In this document: positions 1-8,548 of the stretch, piece by piece
Position numbering within the stretch: the first letter of the stretch is position 1
How the letters are laid out: each line of letters begins with the position of its first letter
DNA from: Amycolatopsis vancoresmycina
Lineage (GTDB): Bacteria; Actinomycetota; Actinomycetes; Mycobacteriales; Pseudonocardiaceae
Assembly: GCF_000716785.1 (NCBI RefSeq)
Contig: NZ_JNYY01000012.1
Coordinates: 1-64,000, forward strand
DNA length: 64,000 bases
Direction of reading: 5' to 3'
Position numbers and translations under genes: made by a program
Notes under the pieces: generated by a model
Databases searched by the model: none
Seen by the model: the letters and a program-made list of their open reading frames with translations, nothing else
Told to the model about the DNA's origin: nothing

Positions 1-101
1 CACCGCTCGATCTACCAGGAGTTCCTCTGCTGCCAGCGGCAACACGCCCACCCGAGCTCAGTTCAGGAACAGGCTCTAACACTGTTTCTCACTCACGACT
101 G

Positions 102-644
102 TCAGCGGCCGTTCCAGTGCACGGTGGCCGGTGGCTCGAAGTACTTCCGCAGGTGCTGCTCCTCCGGGCGGCCGTGCAGCGGGAAGCGGAAGCTGGACCC
201 GTCCGGCCAGGTCAGCGTGCGCTTCGGGAAGTTCAGCGCGGGGGCCTGCGGCTGCCGGGCCTCCCAGACGATCTTCGGCGGGGGCGCGTCGGCCGGGTCG
301 GTGACGGTCGATCCGGTGTCCACCACCGCGAGGCACGACGGCGAGCACACCAGCCACGGCCCGCCGACCGGCCGCAGCCGGTCGGCCAGGTCGAGCACCA
401 GCGCGTTCGCCGGACCGGAAACCCGGACCTCGCGCCGGAACGGCCGACCCGGCGCGCCGCCGTTGGCCAGTGCGAAGACGGCGAACACCGCCGTGCCGAT
501 CCCGCGCAGGACGTTCCAGAAGAACCGCCGGACGAGCCGCTTGCCCTTGACCGTGCCGTCCTGGCGACGGCCGGGGACGTCGAACCCCACGTCGGTGTCG
601 CCGAGGCGCAGCACGATGACCGGCTCGCGCCACCGGTCCCGCAT
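102..644 (-). CDS. Unrecognised small membrane protein ending the ESX-like locus
   Basis: The protein is 180 aa from the only in-frame ATG. Coding-like sequence in this frame continues upstream to about 730, directly behind the stop of the preceding gene. A rare CTG start at 726-728, overlapping that stop, would give 208 aa, so the true start is uncertain. One hydrophobic stretch (about residues 42-60) follows a basic cluster and looks like a membrane anchor; the C-terminal half is soluble and Trp/Pro-rich. I do not recognise a family. The position as the last gene after the YbaB/WXG100-like/helical-protein set suggests an accessory role in that type VII-like locus (inference). Confidence 0.6.
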   Translation of the reverse strand: MRDRWREPVIVLRLGDTDVGFDVPGRRQDGTVKGKRLVRRFFWNVLRGIGTAVFAVFALANGGAPGRPFRREVRVSGPANALVLDLADRLRPVGGPWLVCSPSCLAVVDTGSTVTDPADAPPPKIVWEARQPQAPALNFPKRTLTWPDGSSFRFPLHGRPEEQHLRKYFEPPATVHWNGR

Positions 645-724
645 CAGCGCCTCGACGCTTTCCCGGAACCCCGGCCGGACCTGCGCTTCGGCCGACCAGC
701 GCTCGACGCGGTCGGCGAACCCGT

Positions 725-1852
725 TCAGATGTCCAGGTCCCGGCGCGTGTCCTCCGGGCTCCGGTCCCCGCCGATCTCGCTCTTGTCGAACCACGGTTCG
801 TCCCCCTCCGGCGTGACGGCTTCCTTGCCTTCGGCGAAGGCACCCTTCCCGGCCCCGATGCCCGCCTTGACCCCCGCGCCGGCGAGGAACGGCTTGACGC
901 CGGCCGAGGTGCCGAACATCGTCGTGAGCGCCCGGTTGCTCGGCTGCCAGCCCTGGGCCGCCGCGCCGAAGCCGAACTTCGTCTCCCCCGGCATCACGCC
1001 GACCCGCAGCTTCCGGGTGAACACCTCGAGCTTCCCGGAGTACCTGACCAGGAACTCCATGAACTTGTCGAGCAGCTTGCCGAACTTGCCCAGGTAGCGC
1101 GTCACCTTCTGCAGCACGCTGGCCGCCTTGGCGATCGACGCGGTCATCGCGGCCGCGACCGAGCCGCCGAAGCTGATCACCGACGCGGCCAGCGCCGGCA
1201 GCCACAGCGTGATCAGCCAGGACACCAGCTCGGTGATGATCCCCTTGATCAGCTCTTCGATGACCACCATCACCATCGACCACATCTGCAGCACCTCGGC
1301 CACCGAACCGGCGGCCGAGCCGATGCCGCGGATCCCCGAGGAGAAGTCGCCGAGCGCTTCCTTCGCCGCGTTGCCGGCGTCGTCCACCCACTCGGCCAGC
1401 GCGGTGTCGCCGGTCTTCTCGAAGTCCTCGGCGAGCGCGACGAACCCCTGCGCGATCGTGACGAAGTTTTCCGAGGCGTGCCCGATGGCCGGGCCGTCGC
1501 CGGTGACCTGGTGCAGCGCGTCCTGCAGCGGCTGGACCAGTTCGAGCAGCATGTTGAGGCCGTGGCTGACCAGCCAGCCGATCGGGTCCATGGCGAAGGT
1601 GACCATGTCGCCGGCCGCGGCGCCGACGAACGCCGCGCCGTCACCCACCAGCGCGGCGCCCGCGGACGCCAGCTCGCCGGGGCCGTCGGCCTCCGCCGCC
1701 TGCCGCGCGTGCTCCCCGATCTTCTTGCCCGCCTTGTAGGCGGTGCCGGCCACCGGCACGTACCCGGCGGCGCGGTCGAGGTTGGCGCCCGTGCTCTCGT
1801 CGTAGGCCTCGACGTCCAGCGCGTCGGCGATGCTCTTCTTCGGCTCGGTCAT
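725..1852 (-). CDS. Large helical ESX-associated protein
   Basis: This is a 375-aa protein rich in Ala, Gly and Leu. The N-terminal third (residues 60-110) and a long central block (about 186-245) are strongly hydrophobic and helical, with further amphipathic helices between them; the C-terminus is charged. This pattern resembles the PPE-like or toxin-carrier proteins encoded beside WXG100 proteins in actinomycetes, but no catalytic domain is visible. Its ATG shares one base with the stop of the WXG100-like gene (TGATG), so the two are translationally coupled. A role as a type VII secretion substrate or membrane partner is inference from context. Confidence 0.75.
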   Translation of the reverse strand: MTEPKKSIADALDVEAYDESTGANLDRAAGYVPVAGTAYKAGKKIGEHARQAAEADGPGELASAGAALVGDGAAFVGAAAGDMVTFAMDPIGWLVSHGLNMLLELVQPLQDALHQVTGDGPAIGHASENFVTIAQGFVALAEDFEKTGDTALAEWVDDAGNAAKEALGDFSSGIRGIGSAAGSVAEVLQMWSMVMVVIEELIKGIITELVSWLITLWLPALAASVISFGGSVAAAMTASIAKAASVLQKVTRYLGKFGKLLDKFMEFLVRYSGKLEVFTRKLRVGVMPGETKFGFGAAAQGWQPSNRALTTMFGTSAGVKPFLAGAGVKAGIGAGKGAFAEGKEAVTPEGDEPWFDKSEIGGDRSPEDTRRDLDI

Positions 1853-2184
1853 CAGTCCTGCCCGATCGCGTCGATTTCCGCCTCGTACCGGCCGAAGGTG
1901 ACCTTGCCGGCGTCTTCGGTGCCCTGGTACATCTCCGCGGCCTTGTTCAGTTTCGTGGTGAAGCCGTCCACGCCGTCCTTGAGGTCGGTCAGCAGCGAGC
2001 GCAGCTCGGCGAGGCGGTCGGTGTAGCCCTGCTTGGCGAAGAGGCCGACCAGCCCCCAGGCTTCGTTCGTCACGTCGGCGGCGTCGATCTTCGCGCCGAA
2101 CTTGTCGGCTTCCTGCTCGTAGAACGGCAGTTGCCTGGCGTAGGCGGAGATCGCCCCGATGTTGGTCTGGATTCCTTCTGGCAT
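1852..2184 (-). CDS. WXG100-like ESX family protein
   Basis: A 110-aa protein predicted to be almost all helical, the usual size for WXG100/EsxA-type proteins. The turn motif WGLVG sits at residues 43-47 between two helices, as the W-x-G turn does in that family; the C-terminus (YEAEIDAIGQD) offers a YxxxD-like tail, though spaced differently from the classical YxxxD/E export signal. It lies 11 bp behind the YbaB-type gene and overlaps the next gene by one base. It is probably secreted as a dimer, or with a partner, by an ESX-type system encoded elsewhere, because no EccC ATPase is present here. Confidence 0.8.
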   Translation of the reverse strand: MPEGIQTNIGAISAYARQLPFYEQEADKFGAKIDAADVTNEAWGLVGLFAKQGYTDRLAELRSLLTDLKDGVDGFTTKLNKAAEMYQGTEDAGKVTFGRYEAEIDAIGQD

Positions 2185-2195
2185 CGCGGGTTCCC

Positions 2196-2690
2196 TCAGG
2201 ATCGGCGGAGGATGGGGCCTTGACCGAAGTCGTCGTCGTCCTCGGCGGCGGGCCGGCGGGCGGGCCGCGACGGCTGCCGCGGCTGGGGTTCCGACGCAGG
2301 CTCGGCCGCCGCGGTTCCGAACGCTTCGGCCTGGGCTTCCCGCACCTGCGCCGAGACGTCCACGCCGAACGCGCCGCCGAAGGTCTCGTCGACGATCCCG
2401 GCCTGCTGCTGCGCGGCCCCGGCCGCGGCCCGGCGGATGGTGTCCATGATGGTGGCGGCCAGCTGCCCGGCTTCGACGCGCGTGGCGCCGGCGGTGAGCC
2501 GCAGGCCGGTGATGGTCCCGCCGGCGCCCGCGGTGACGGTCACGGTCCCGTCGGGCGAGGTGACGGTGGTCTCCAGCCGGGCGATCCGCTCCTGCATGTC
2601 ACCCACGCCGGCGAAGCGAGCCTCGGCCTGCCGCACCTTGCTCTGGAAGTTCTGGAACTGGGCGATCAGCTCGTCCATCTGGGCGGACAT
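2196..2690 (-). CDS. YbaB/EbfC family nucleoid-associated protein
   Basis: The protein is 164 aa from the ATG at 2690, which has a GGGAGA ribosome site just upstream; a longer in-frame start at 2750 lacks one. Residues 1-95 form the YbaB/EbfC fold: an N-terminal coiled helix beginning MSAQMDELIAQFQNF, then a beta sheet, then a helix. The C-terminal 65 residues are disordered, with Pro, Arg and Asp runs. Classical YbaB is about 100 aa and binds DNA as a dimer; this longer form is typical of copies placed at ESX/WXG100 loci in actinomycetes. It is the first gene of the group. Confidence 0.85.
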   Translation of the reverse strand: MSAQMDELIAQFQNFQSKVRQAEARFAGVGDMQERIARLETTVTSPDGTVTVTAGAGGTITGLRLTAGATRVEAGQLAATIMDTIRRAAAGAAQQQAGIVDETFGGAFGVDVSAQVREAQAEAFGTAAAEPASEPQPRQPSRPARRPAAEDDDDFGQGPILRRS

Positions 2691-2777
2691 CGTGTCTCCC
2701 TTGCGCGGTTCGGGGCCTGTGTCCGCATCATGGCAGATCCGGTCCGCCACCGATCGCGTTTCGCCGGAACGGGGCGC

Positions 2778-3086
2778 TCACGGACCGGCGAGCTCCACGG
2801 TCACGGTGCAGACGTCGCCCACGCCGAGCCCTTCGGCTTCGCGGACGGCCCGCTTGACGGGCAGCACGTAGGCGCCGCGCGAGGCGTCCGGGAAGATCGA
2901 GGTCCGCCAGTTCGTGGCGCCGATCGTCACCCGGACGCGCACCGAGCCGAAGCCGCGCCGCGGCCCGGCGTGGCGCGCGCGGATGTCGTCCGGCTCCTCG
3001 GCGGGCAGGCTGACGAAGGTCCAGCTGTCGGTGCGCCGGGCGTCCCATTCCCACAGCTCGGCCGCGAAGACGACGGTCAGAGGCAC
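2778..3086 (-). CDS. DUF1905 domain protein
   Basis: A 102-aa protein made of a single DUF1905 beta-barrel domain: it opens with FAAELWEWD, has a central TNWRTSIFPD segment and ends VGDVCTVTVEL, all typical of the family. The function of DUF1905 is not established; it is often found with YdeI-type proteins, absent here. The start is a GTG at 3086 that overlaps the stop of the upstream secreted-protein gene by 10 bp, so the two genes are probably co-transcribed and coupled. Confidence in the family is good and in any function is nil. Confidence 0.8.
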   Translation of the reverse strand: MPLTVVFAAELWEWDARRTDSWTFVSLPAEEPDDIRARHAGPRRGFGSVRVRVTIGATNWRTSIFPDASRGAYVLPVKRAVREAEGLGVGDVCTVTVELAGP

Positions 3087-3682
3087 GGCGGGCGGTAGCC
3101 GTCGACGCGCAGGCCGCGGAACTCCAGCTCGTTCGGCGTCTTGCCCACGAACACCAGCCCTCGCGCCTCCTTCAGCGCCGAGGCGAACGAGTACGACGGC
3201 GTTCCCAGCTCGGGCAGCGACGTCCACCGGCGCGGCGAGAAGGCGAAGAACCGCGTCACCAGCCGGCCGCCCGTCGAGGGCACCAGGGTGAGCCACTTGT
3301 CGCCGCCGCTCCAGTGGGACGCCGGGCGCAGCTGGACGTACAGGTCCTCGGTCGCGCGGTAGGTCAGCAGGAAGCCCGCCGAGCGGGACAGGTCGGCCTG
3401 CGCCTCGAACCGGTTCCCCAGCCAGACGACGGCCACGTGCCACTCGGCGTTCAGGAACGTCACCTTGGCCGCGTACCGGCGGCCCTCCGGCACGAGGAGG
3501 CTCCCGGTGGCTGGGACGGTCGTCCCTTCGCCGCTGGCCAGCCACTGCTGCAGCCGGTCGATCGACGGGGTCGCGCACTCGCCGCCAGGCGACGCGGACG
3601 CGGCCGCCGGGGCGGTCAGCGGGAGGAGGAGCAGGGCAGCCAGGGCGGAAAGCGTTCTGGCGAAAGGAAACCAACCGCGCAT
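3077..3682 (-). CDS. Secreted protein of unknown function
   Basis: A 201-aa protein from the ATG at 3682; a TTG three codons further out is also possible. A typical Sec signal peptide is present: basic start, a Leu/Ala core (LSALAALLLLPLTAPAAA) and cleavage near ASA-SP. The mature part is about 170 aa, beta-rich with many Trp, Phe and Arg residues, and carries only two cysteines, one near each end (GGECATP and RPPCL), which could form a disulfide. I do not recognise a domain. It overlaps the downstream DUF1905 gene and diverges from the tRNA synthetase gene. Confidence 0.75.
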   Translation of the reverse strand: MRGWFPFARTLSALAALLLLPLTAPAAASASPGGECATPSIDRLQQWLASGEGTTVPATGSLLVPEGRRYAAKVTFLNAEWHVAVVWLGNRFEAQADLSRSAGFLLTYRATEDLYVQLRPASHWSGGDKWLTLVPSTGGRLVTRFFAFSPRRWTSLPELGTPSYSFASALKEARGLVFVGKTPNELEFRGLRVDGYRPPCL

Positions 3683-3761
3683 TCCCGGCAAGTTAGCACC
3701 GCGGCCCGCCGAGCACCACCTGCCCGGGCGGGGCGGCAGGCCGCACGGCTAGGCTCTTCTC

Positions 3762-3785
3762 CGGCGAAAACGACCATTTTCGCCG
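3762..3785 (+). promoter_or_regulatory. Perfect hairpin in the leader of the GluRS-like gene
   Basis: A 9-bp perfect inverted repeat (CGGCGAAAA, 6-nt loop, TTTTCGCCG) lies 34 bp before the start codon. No T-run follows it, so it is either an operator or an RNA hairpin controlling the synthetase, not a plain terminator. No T-box elements were seen. Confidence 0.55.
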
Positions 3786-3818
3786 AGGCAAGCGCACCAC
3801 GACGCGGGAGAACAACCC

Positions 3819-5471
3819 ATGCTGGACCGAGCGGTCATCGACGCACTCTTCCCTGCCGACCTGCCCGAACCCGAGCACTGGGAGCAGCAGTACCCCGCCC
3901 GCGACCTCCCCGGCGGCGCGCTGGTCACGCGCCTGGGCCCGTCCCCGACCGGGTCCCTCCACCTCGGCGGCGTCTACGTCGGCCTGATCGACCAGGACGT
4001 CGCCCGGCGCTCCGGCGGCCGCTACCTCGTGCGCATCGAGGACACCGACCAGTCCCGCGAGGTCGAGGGCATCCTGGAGCAGTTCGAGCGCGGTTTCTCG
4101 TACTTCGGCCTCGCCGCCGACGAGGACCTCGACCGCGGCGGCGACTACGGCCCGTACCAGCAGTCGGCCCGCGAGCGGATCTACCTCAGCTACGTCCGCC
4201 ACCTCCTCCGCCAGGGCAAGGCGTACCTGGACTTCGCCACCAAGGAGGAGCTGGCCGCGATCACCCAGCGGCAGCAGGCCACCAAGCTGCCCACCGGCTA
4301 CTACGGCAGCTGGGCCATCTGGCGCGACGCCGACCCGGCCGACGTCCAGGCCAAGCTCGACGCCGGCGCGCCGTACGTCGTGCGGTTCCGCGCACCGGAC
4401 GACACCGGCGCGCGCGCCCGGTTCACCGACGCCATCCGCGGGCCCCTGGAAGCCGAGGCCAACCGCAACGACGTCGTCATCCTGAAGAGCTCCGACCAGA
4501 GCCCGCGGCTGCCGACGTACCACTTCGCGCACGCCGTCGACGACCACCTCATGCGGGTGAACCTGGTGATCCGCGGCGACGAGTGGATTTCCTCGGTCCC
4601 GGTGCACCAGCAGCTGTTCGACGCGCTGGGCTTCGAGCCGATCACCTACGCGCACATCGCACCGCTGATGAAGCAGGAGGGCGGCAGCAAGCGCAAGCTG
4701 TCCAAGCGCAAGGACCCGGAAGCGTCCGTCGACTTCTTCATCGAGGCCGGCTACCCCGCCGAAGCCGTCCTGTACTACCTGCGCGGCCTGGTCAACGGCC
4801 GCCTCGCCGAGATGCCGCTGGAGCAGGCGCTCACCGAGCCGATCAACCTCGCCGAGTGCGGCGTCGCCGGCCCGCTGGTGGACCTGGTCAAGCTGGACGA
4901 CATCGCGGCCGACCACATCGCCACGCTGTCCGGCGCGGAGATCCTCGAGGCCGTCCGCGGCTGGGCCGGGCGGTTCGACCCCGAGCTGCGCCGGGTCCTG
5001 GACGAGGAGCCGGACCTCGCGCTGCGCGCGCTGGCCGTCGAGCGCGAAGGGGCCGAGAACCCGCGCAAGGACCTGAAGAAGTGGAGCGAGTTCCGCGCGG
5101 TCTACGGCTTCTTCTTCCCGCAGCTCCACGCGGCGGTCACCGGCCCCGAAGACGAGCGCATCGCGGCCCTCGGCGTCGACCCGGCGGTCGTGGCGGCGGT
5201 CGCCCGCGACTTCGCGGCGGACTACCGCCAGCTCGACGACGGCCAGGAGTGGTTCGACCAGATCCGCACGGTCGCGGCCAAGCACGGCTTCGCCCGCAAC
5301 GCCAAGGAGTTCAAGAAGAACCCCGAGGGCTTCCCGGGCTCGATCCGCGAGGCGTCCCAGATCATCCGCATCGCCCTGACCGGGTCGACGCGCAGCCCGG
5401 ACCTGCACGCGATCACGCAGGCATTGGGTCAGGAAGAAGTCCTGGGGCGGATCGCCGCGCTCACGAAGTAG
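3819..5471 (+). CDS. Glutamyl-tRNA synthetase family protein (divergent type)
   Basis: A 550-aa class I aminoacyl-tRNA synthetase of the GlnS/GltX family. Residues 41-51 (PSPTGSLHLGG) hold the HIGH-type motif, IEDTD follows at 73-77, and residues 293-299 (KLSKRKD) are the KMSKS motif, so the active site looks intact. A helical anticodon-binding region follows to the C-terminus. It would attach Glu to tRNA in the cytoplasm. The N-terminus and spacing differ from the usual actinobacterial housekeeping GltX, so this is probably a second, divergent paralogue (inference); a non-discriminating or specialised role is possible. A perfect hairpin precedes it and a terminator follows it. Confidence 0.85.
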   Translation: MLDRAVIDALFPADLPEPEHWEQQYPARDLPGGALVTRLGPSPTGSLHLGGVYVGLIDQDVARRSGGRYLVRIEDTDQSREVEGILEQFERGFSYFGLAADEDLDRGGDYGPYQQSARERIYLSYVRHLLRQGKAYLDFATKEELAAITQRQQATKLPTGYYGSWAIWRDADPADVQAKLDAGAPYVVRFRAPDDTGARARFTDAIRGPLEAEANRNDVVILKSSDQSPRLPTYHFAHAVDDHLMRVNLVIRGDEWISSVPVHQQLFDALGFEPITYAHIAPLMKQEGGSKRKLSKRKDPEASVDFFIEAGYPAEAVLYYLRGLVNGRLAEMPLEQALTEPINLAECGVAGPLVDLVKLDDIAADHIATLSGAEILEAVRGWAGRFDPELRRVLDEEPDLALRALAVEREGAENPRKDLKKWSEFRAVYGFFFPQLHAAVTGPEDERIAALGVDPAVVAAVARDFAADYRQLDDGQEWFDQIRTVAAKHGFARNAKEFKKNPEGFPGSIREASQIIRIALTGSTRSPDLHAITQALGQEEVLGRIAALTK

Positions 5472-5479
5472 CGGGCGGA

Positions 5480-5504
5480 GGCTCCGGCGTCACGCGCCGG
5501 AGCC
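5480..5504. terminator. Bidirectional terminator between convergent genes
   Basis: A 10-bp perfect GC stem (GGCTCCGGCG / CGCCGGAGCC) with a 5-nt loop lies 9 bp after the synthetase stop. It overlaps the last codons of the opposing gene, so it can serve both. Confidence 0.7.
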
Positions 5505-5867
5505 CTCGCCGTCCTCGAACGGACGGAACGCGAACCGCACCACGCTCGGAACCCTTGCCCCGCTGTCGGCCACCGCGGCGATCAGGCCCGCCGCGTCCTC
5601 GCGATCGAGCCGGGCCAACAGCCGGGCCAGAGCCTCCGGCGCCCCCACCGGCTCCCCCGGCGTCTGGATCAGGGTGCGGTGGAGGATGCCCACGTCCCAG
5701 CCGTCGCCGCTGCCGCTGCCCGCCGCCGTGCGGATCGTTGCGTCGAGCAGCCAGCGGGGTGGCTTTCCGGTCAGTGCCGGTGTCGCGTGCGCCGTCAGGC
5801 CGACGACCTGGTCGGCGCGGAGCAGGCCGTCGCTGAGCGTGGCGAGCCACACGTTGGTCAACCCCAT
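5490..5867 (-). CDS. Hypothetical protein
   Basis: A 125-aa cytosolic protein starting MGLTNVWLATLSDGLLRADQ, with an alternating hydrophobic pattern (an N-terminal beta strand, a segment ending WDVGILHRTL, then helices) and a C-terminal strand RVPSVVRFAFRPF. Codon position bias is strong, so it is a real gene. I do not recognise a family. It faces the synthetase gene and lies alone, 48 bp from the end of the CheR-type operon. Confidence 0.7.
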   Translation of the reverse strand: MGLTNVWLATLSDGLLRADQVVGLTAHATPALTGKPPRWLLDATIRTAAGSGSGDGWDVGILHRTLIQTPGEPVGAPEALARLLARLDREDAAGLIAAVADSGARVPSVVRFAFRPFEDGEGSGA

Positions 5868-5915
5868 GGATCAACGATTAACAGCCCGGCGCGGGCGCCG
5901 CAATCCCCCGGCCGC

Positions 5916-7775
5916 TCACTCGGGGGCTTCGGTCTTCGTTTCCTCCATCATCAGCAACGCGCCGTGGCTGTCGCCGTTCGGGCCGCGCAGCGGGCTGCAC
6001 AGCAGCCGGACCACCGCCGCGCGGCCGCGCCGGTTGATCGCGTCCAGCGTCAGCTCGCCGTAGTACGTCGCGTCGGACAGCGCTTCGCGCACCACCGGGC
6101 GCACCTCCGCCACCGGCAGGCCGATGTCCAGGTTCAGCAGGTGGGTGCCTTCGGCCTCCTCCCGCCGCACGCCCCAGAGGTCCTCGGCGCCGCGGTTCCA
6201 CGCCTTGATCCGCATCTCGGCGTCGATCACCACGATGCCCGCCCGGATCGAGGTGAGCACCGACTCGAGGAACTCGTTCACCTCGTCGAGGTCGAGGCTG
6301 CGCTCGCGCAGGGCGTCGTTGATCGTCTGCAGCTCGTCGTTGGTGGACTGTAGCTCCTCGTTCATCGTCTCCAGTTCCTCGTTGGTGGACTGGAGCTCCT
6401 CGTTGGTGGTCTCCAGCTCCTCCACTGTGGACTGGAGTTCCTCGTTCGTGGTCTCGAGTTCCTCGTTGGTCGACTGCAGTTCCTCGTAGGCCGACTCCAG
6501 CTGCCGGTTCGTGTGCTCCAGCTCGGTGAGCAGCTGGCGCGCCCAGCTCACGTCGTGGAACACCACCGAGACGCCGAGCAGCGTCTTGTCCTTGTTCACC
6601 AACGGGTTGACGTGCACCTCGTACCACACGGTCTCGCCGGCCCGGCGCCACTCGACGTCCTTGATCCGCAGCGACCGGCGTTCCAGGCGGGCCTGCTCGA
6701 CGTAGGCGCGCAGGGCCACCGGGCGGTAGGAGACGTCCAGGTCGCGCAGCGGCCGCCCGATGTCGCGATCGGACAGTCCGAACGCGACCTCCGCCTGGGA
6801 GTTGATCAGCGCCGTCGTCTCGCCCTCGGTGAAGACGATCTGCGCGACCGGGCTGGCCGAGAACGCGTGCTCGCGCAGCTCCTCGATGCCGGAGATCTCC
6901 TGGGTGCGGCGCTGCGGGAAGCCGTGCGAGACGAAGTGGTTGAAGCTCACCGGCGCGTTGACCGCCTTGCGGAAGACCCGCCGCTTGAGGTCCATCGGCT
7001 CGAAGATCCGGCTGTGCGACAGCAGCATCTCGGCCTTGCCGAGGAACAGCACCCCGCGCGGGGCGAGCGCGAAGTGGAAGCGCTCCAGGATCTTGGTCTG
7101 CGTCTCGGCGTTGAAGTACATCAGCGTGTTGCGGCAGACCAGCAGGTCGATCCGCGAGATCGGCGCGTCCTGCACCAGGTCGTTGCGCCCGAAGATCACC
7201 GACCGGCGCAGGTCCTTGCGGAAGCAGTACCGGCTGCCCTGCAGCTCGAAGAACTGCTCCAGCTGCGCTTCGGAGAGCCCATCGACCTCCGCCGGGGTGT
7301 AGGCGGCGTGCCGGGCCTGCGCCAGCGCCTCGTCGTCGACGTCGGTCGCGTAGATCTTCACCCGCTGCCGGAACGCTTCGATGCCGAGCGCGTCGGCGAA
7401 GAGCATCGCCAGGCTGTACGCCTCCTGCCCGGCCGCGCAGCCGGCGCTCCACACGCGGATCGGCTCTTCGGGGCTGCGCTCGGCCAGCAGCGCCGGCAGC
7501 ACCTGACCCCGCAGGTGATCCCACGCGTCCGGATCGCGGAAGAACCCGGTCACGTTGATCAGGATGGTGTTGAACAGCGCGACGAACTCGTCGGCGTTGA
7601 CCTGCAGCTGGTCGATGTAGTCCGCGTAGCTGTCGATCTCGACCTGGCTCATCCGGCGGCGGACCCGGCGCATGAGGCTGCTCCGCTTGTACCCGGTGAA
7701 GTCGAAGCCGCGCGATTCCTTGAGGTAGGTCAGCACGGACTCGAACTCGCCGTTGGGTTCCCTGGGCTCGCTCAC
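5916..7775 (-). CDS. CheR-type methyltransferase with PAS domains and a long coiled coil
   Basis: A 619-aa protein from GTG 7775; the open frame runs further upstream but only over the neighbouring gene. Residues 10-270 form a CheR methyltransferase: N-terminal helices, a SAM-binding motif in RVWSAGCAAGQEAYS (108-122) and CRNTLMYF (214-221). A PAS domain covers about 300-410, then a coiled coil at 411-497 built of EELQSTN/EELETTN heptads, then a second PAS domain at 500-610. Such CheR-PAS hybrids usually act with CheB in non-flagellar signalling. It follows the STAS-ATPase gene by 11 bp and ends the operon. No receptor is encoded nearby, so its methylation target is unknown. Confidence 0.88.
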   Translation of the reverse strand: MSEPREPNGEFESVLTYLKESRGFDFTGYKRSSLMRRVRRRMSQVEIDSYADYIDQLQVNADEFVALFNTILINVTGFFRDPDAWDHLRGQVLPALLAERSPEEPIRVWSAGCAAGQEAYSLAMLFADALGIEAFRQRVKIYATDVDDEALAQARHAAYTPAEVDGLSEAQLEQFFELQGSRYCFRKDLRRSVIFGRNDLVQDAPISRIDLLVCRNTLMYFNAETQTKILERFHFALAPRGVLFLGKAEMLLSHSRIFEPMDLKRRVFRKAVNAPVSFNHFVSHGFPQRRTQEISGIEELREHAFSASPVAQIVFTEGETTALINSQAEVAFGLSDRDIGRPLRDLDVSYRPVALRAYVEQARLERRSLRIKDVEWRRAGETVWYEVHVNPLVNKDKTLLGVSVVFHDVSWARQLLTELEHTNRQLESAYEELQSTNEELETTNEELQSTVEELETTNEELQSTNEELETMNEELQSTNDELQTINDALRERSLDLDEVNEFLESVLTSIRAGIVVIDAEMRIKAWNRGAEDLWGVRREEAEGTHLLNLDIGLPVAEVRPVVREALSDATYYGELTLDAINRRGRAAVVRLLCSPLRGPNGDSHGALLMMEETKTEAPE

Positions 7776-7786
7776 GATCCGATACG

Positions 7787-8548
7787 CTACCCGGCGGAAC
7801 GGGCACCGGCGGGCCGGGGACGGCGAAGCAGAACCGCCCAGACGACCTTCCCGCTGGCCCAGGATCGGCTGCAGCCCCACGAACGGGCGATCTGCGCGAC
7901 GAGCTTCAACCCCATGCCGGGTTCGAACGGGGACAGCCGTTCGAGCAGCATGGCCGGGCGCGCGTCCTGGTCGGCCACAGCGACCGTGCACACCCCGCGG
8001 CGCAGGTCGAGCCGCAACCTCGGCTCGGAAGTCGTGTGCCGCAACACGTTCTCGACGAGCTCGGTGGCGATCAGGCGGGCGTCTTCGGCGAGCTCCGGGA
8101 CCTGCCATTCGGTCAGCTTGTCGGTGACGAACTCGCGGATGTGCGACGACGTGCCCTCGACGCGCGGGAAGGTGCGTTCGCACCGGCGGCGCACCGGGTG
8201 GTCCAGTGCCGCCGTCGCCGCCGCCAGGTCGCCGCGGACCGGGACGTAGCGGTCGACGACGTGGCGGCGCAGCAGGTCCTGGAGCGCGGCCCCGGCGACG
8301 AGCGTGAACGGGATGCCCGGCCAGTCACCGATCCGCATGGCGATCAGGGAGAAGACGCTCACCAGCGAGGAGTCGTCGACGGCCAGGTCGCGGATGTCGG
8401 CCACCAGGCCGTCCGGTGCGTCGGTGGCGATCTTGAGCAGGCCGTCCCGGAGGGTCGGGTACGAGGCGAGGTTCAGCTCGCCGGTGACCCCGACGACGGT
8501 CGCCCGCTCCTGCCGGTCGACGTCCAGCCGGACGGAAGCGCGAGTCAC
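7787..8548 (-). CDS. STAS-HATPase fusion, anti-sigma type regulator
   Basis: A 253-aa protein. Residues 1-110 look like a STAS (anti-sigma antagonist) domain: VTGELNLASYPTLRDG, then DIRDLAVDDSSLVSVFS with the Asp-Ser-Ser at the usual phosphoacceptor site. Residues 125-245 are an RsbW-like HATPase_c_2 domain with ATELVENVLRHT as N-box and GMGLKLVAQIA as G-box. A single chain thus carries an antagonist-like and a kinase-like module of partner-switching systems. Its GTG overlaps the CheB stop (GTGA), so it is coupled to that gene. It probably links the CheB/CheR proteins to a sigma-factor switch (inference). Confidence 0.85.
   Translation of the reverse strand: MTRASVRLDVDRQERATVVGVTGELNLASYPTLRDGLLKIATDAPDGLVADIRDLAVDDSSLVSVFSLIAMRIGDWPGIPFTLVAGAALQDLLRRHVVDRYVPVRGDLAAATAALDHPVRRRCERTFPRVEGTSSHIREFVTDKLTEWQVPELAEDARLIATELVENVLRHTTSEPRLRLDLRRGVCTVAVADQDARPAMLLERLSPFEPGMGLKLVAQIARSWGCSRSWASGKVVWAVLLRRPRPAGARSAG

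Noticed and set aside
1..101. Short open frames at the left edge
   Set aside because: No start, motif or ribosome site can be assessed in 100 bp, and the composition is not informative.
3762..3785. T-box riboswitch before the synthetase
   Set aside because: Only a single hairpin is present; no T-box sequence or specifier loop was seen.
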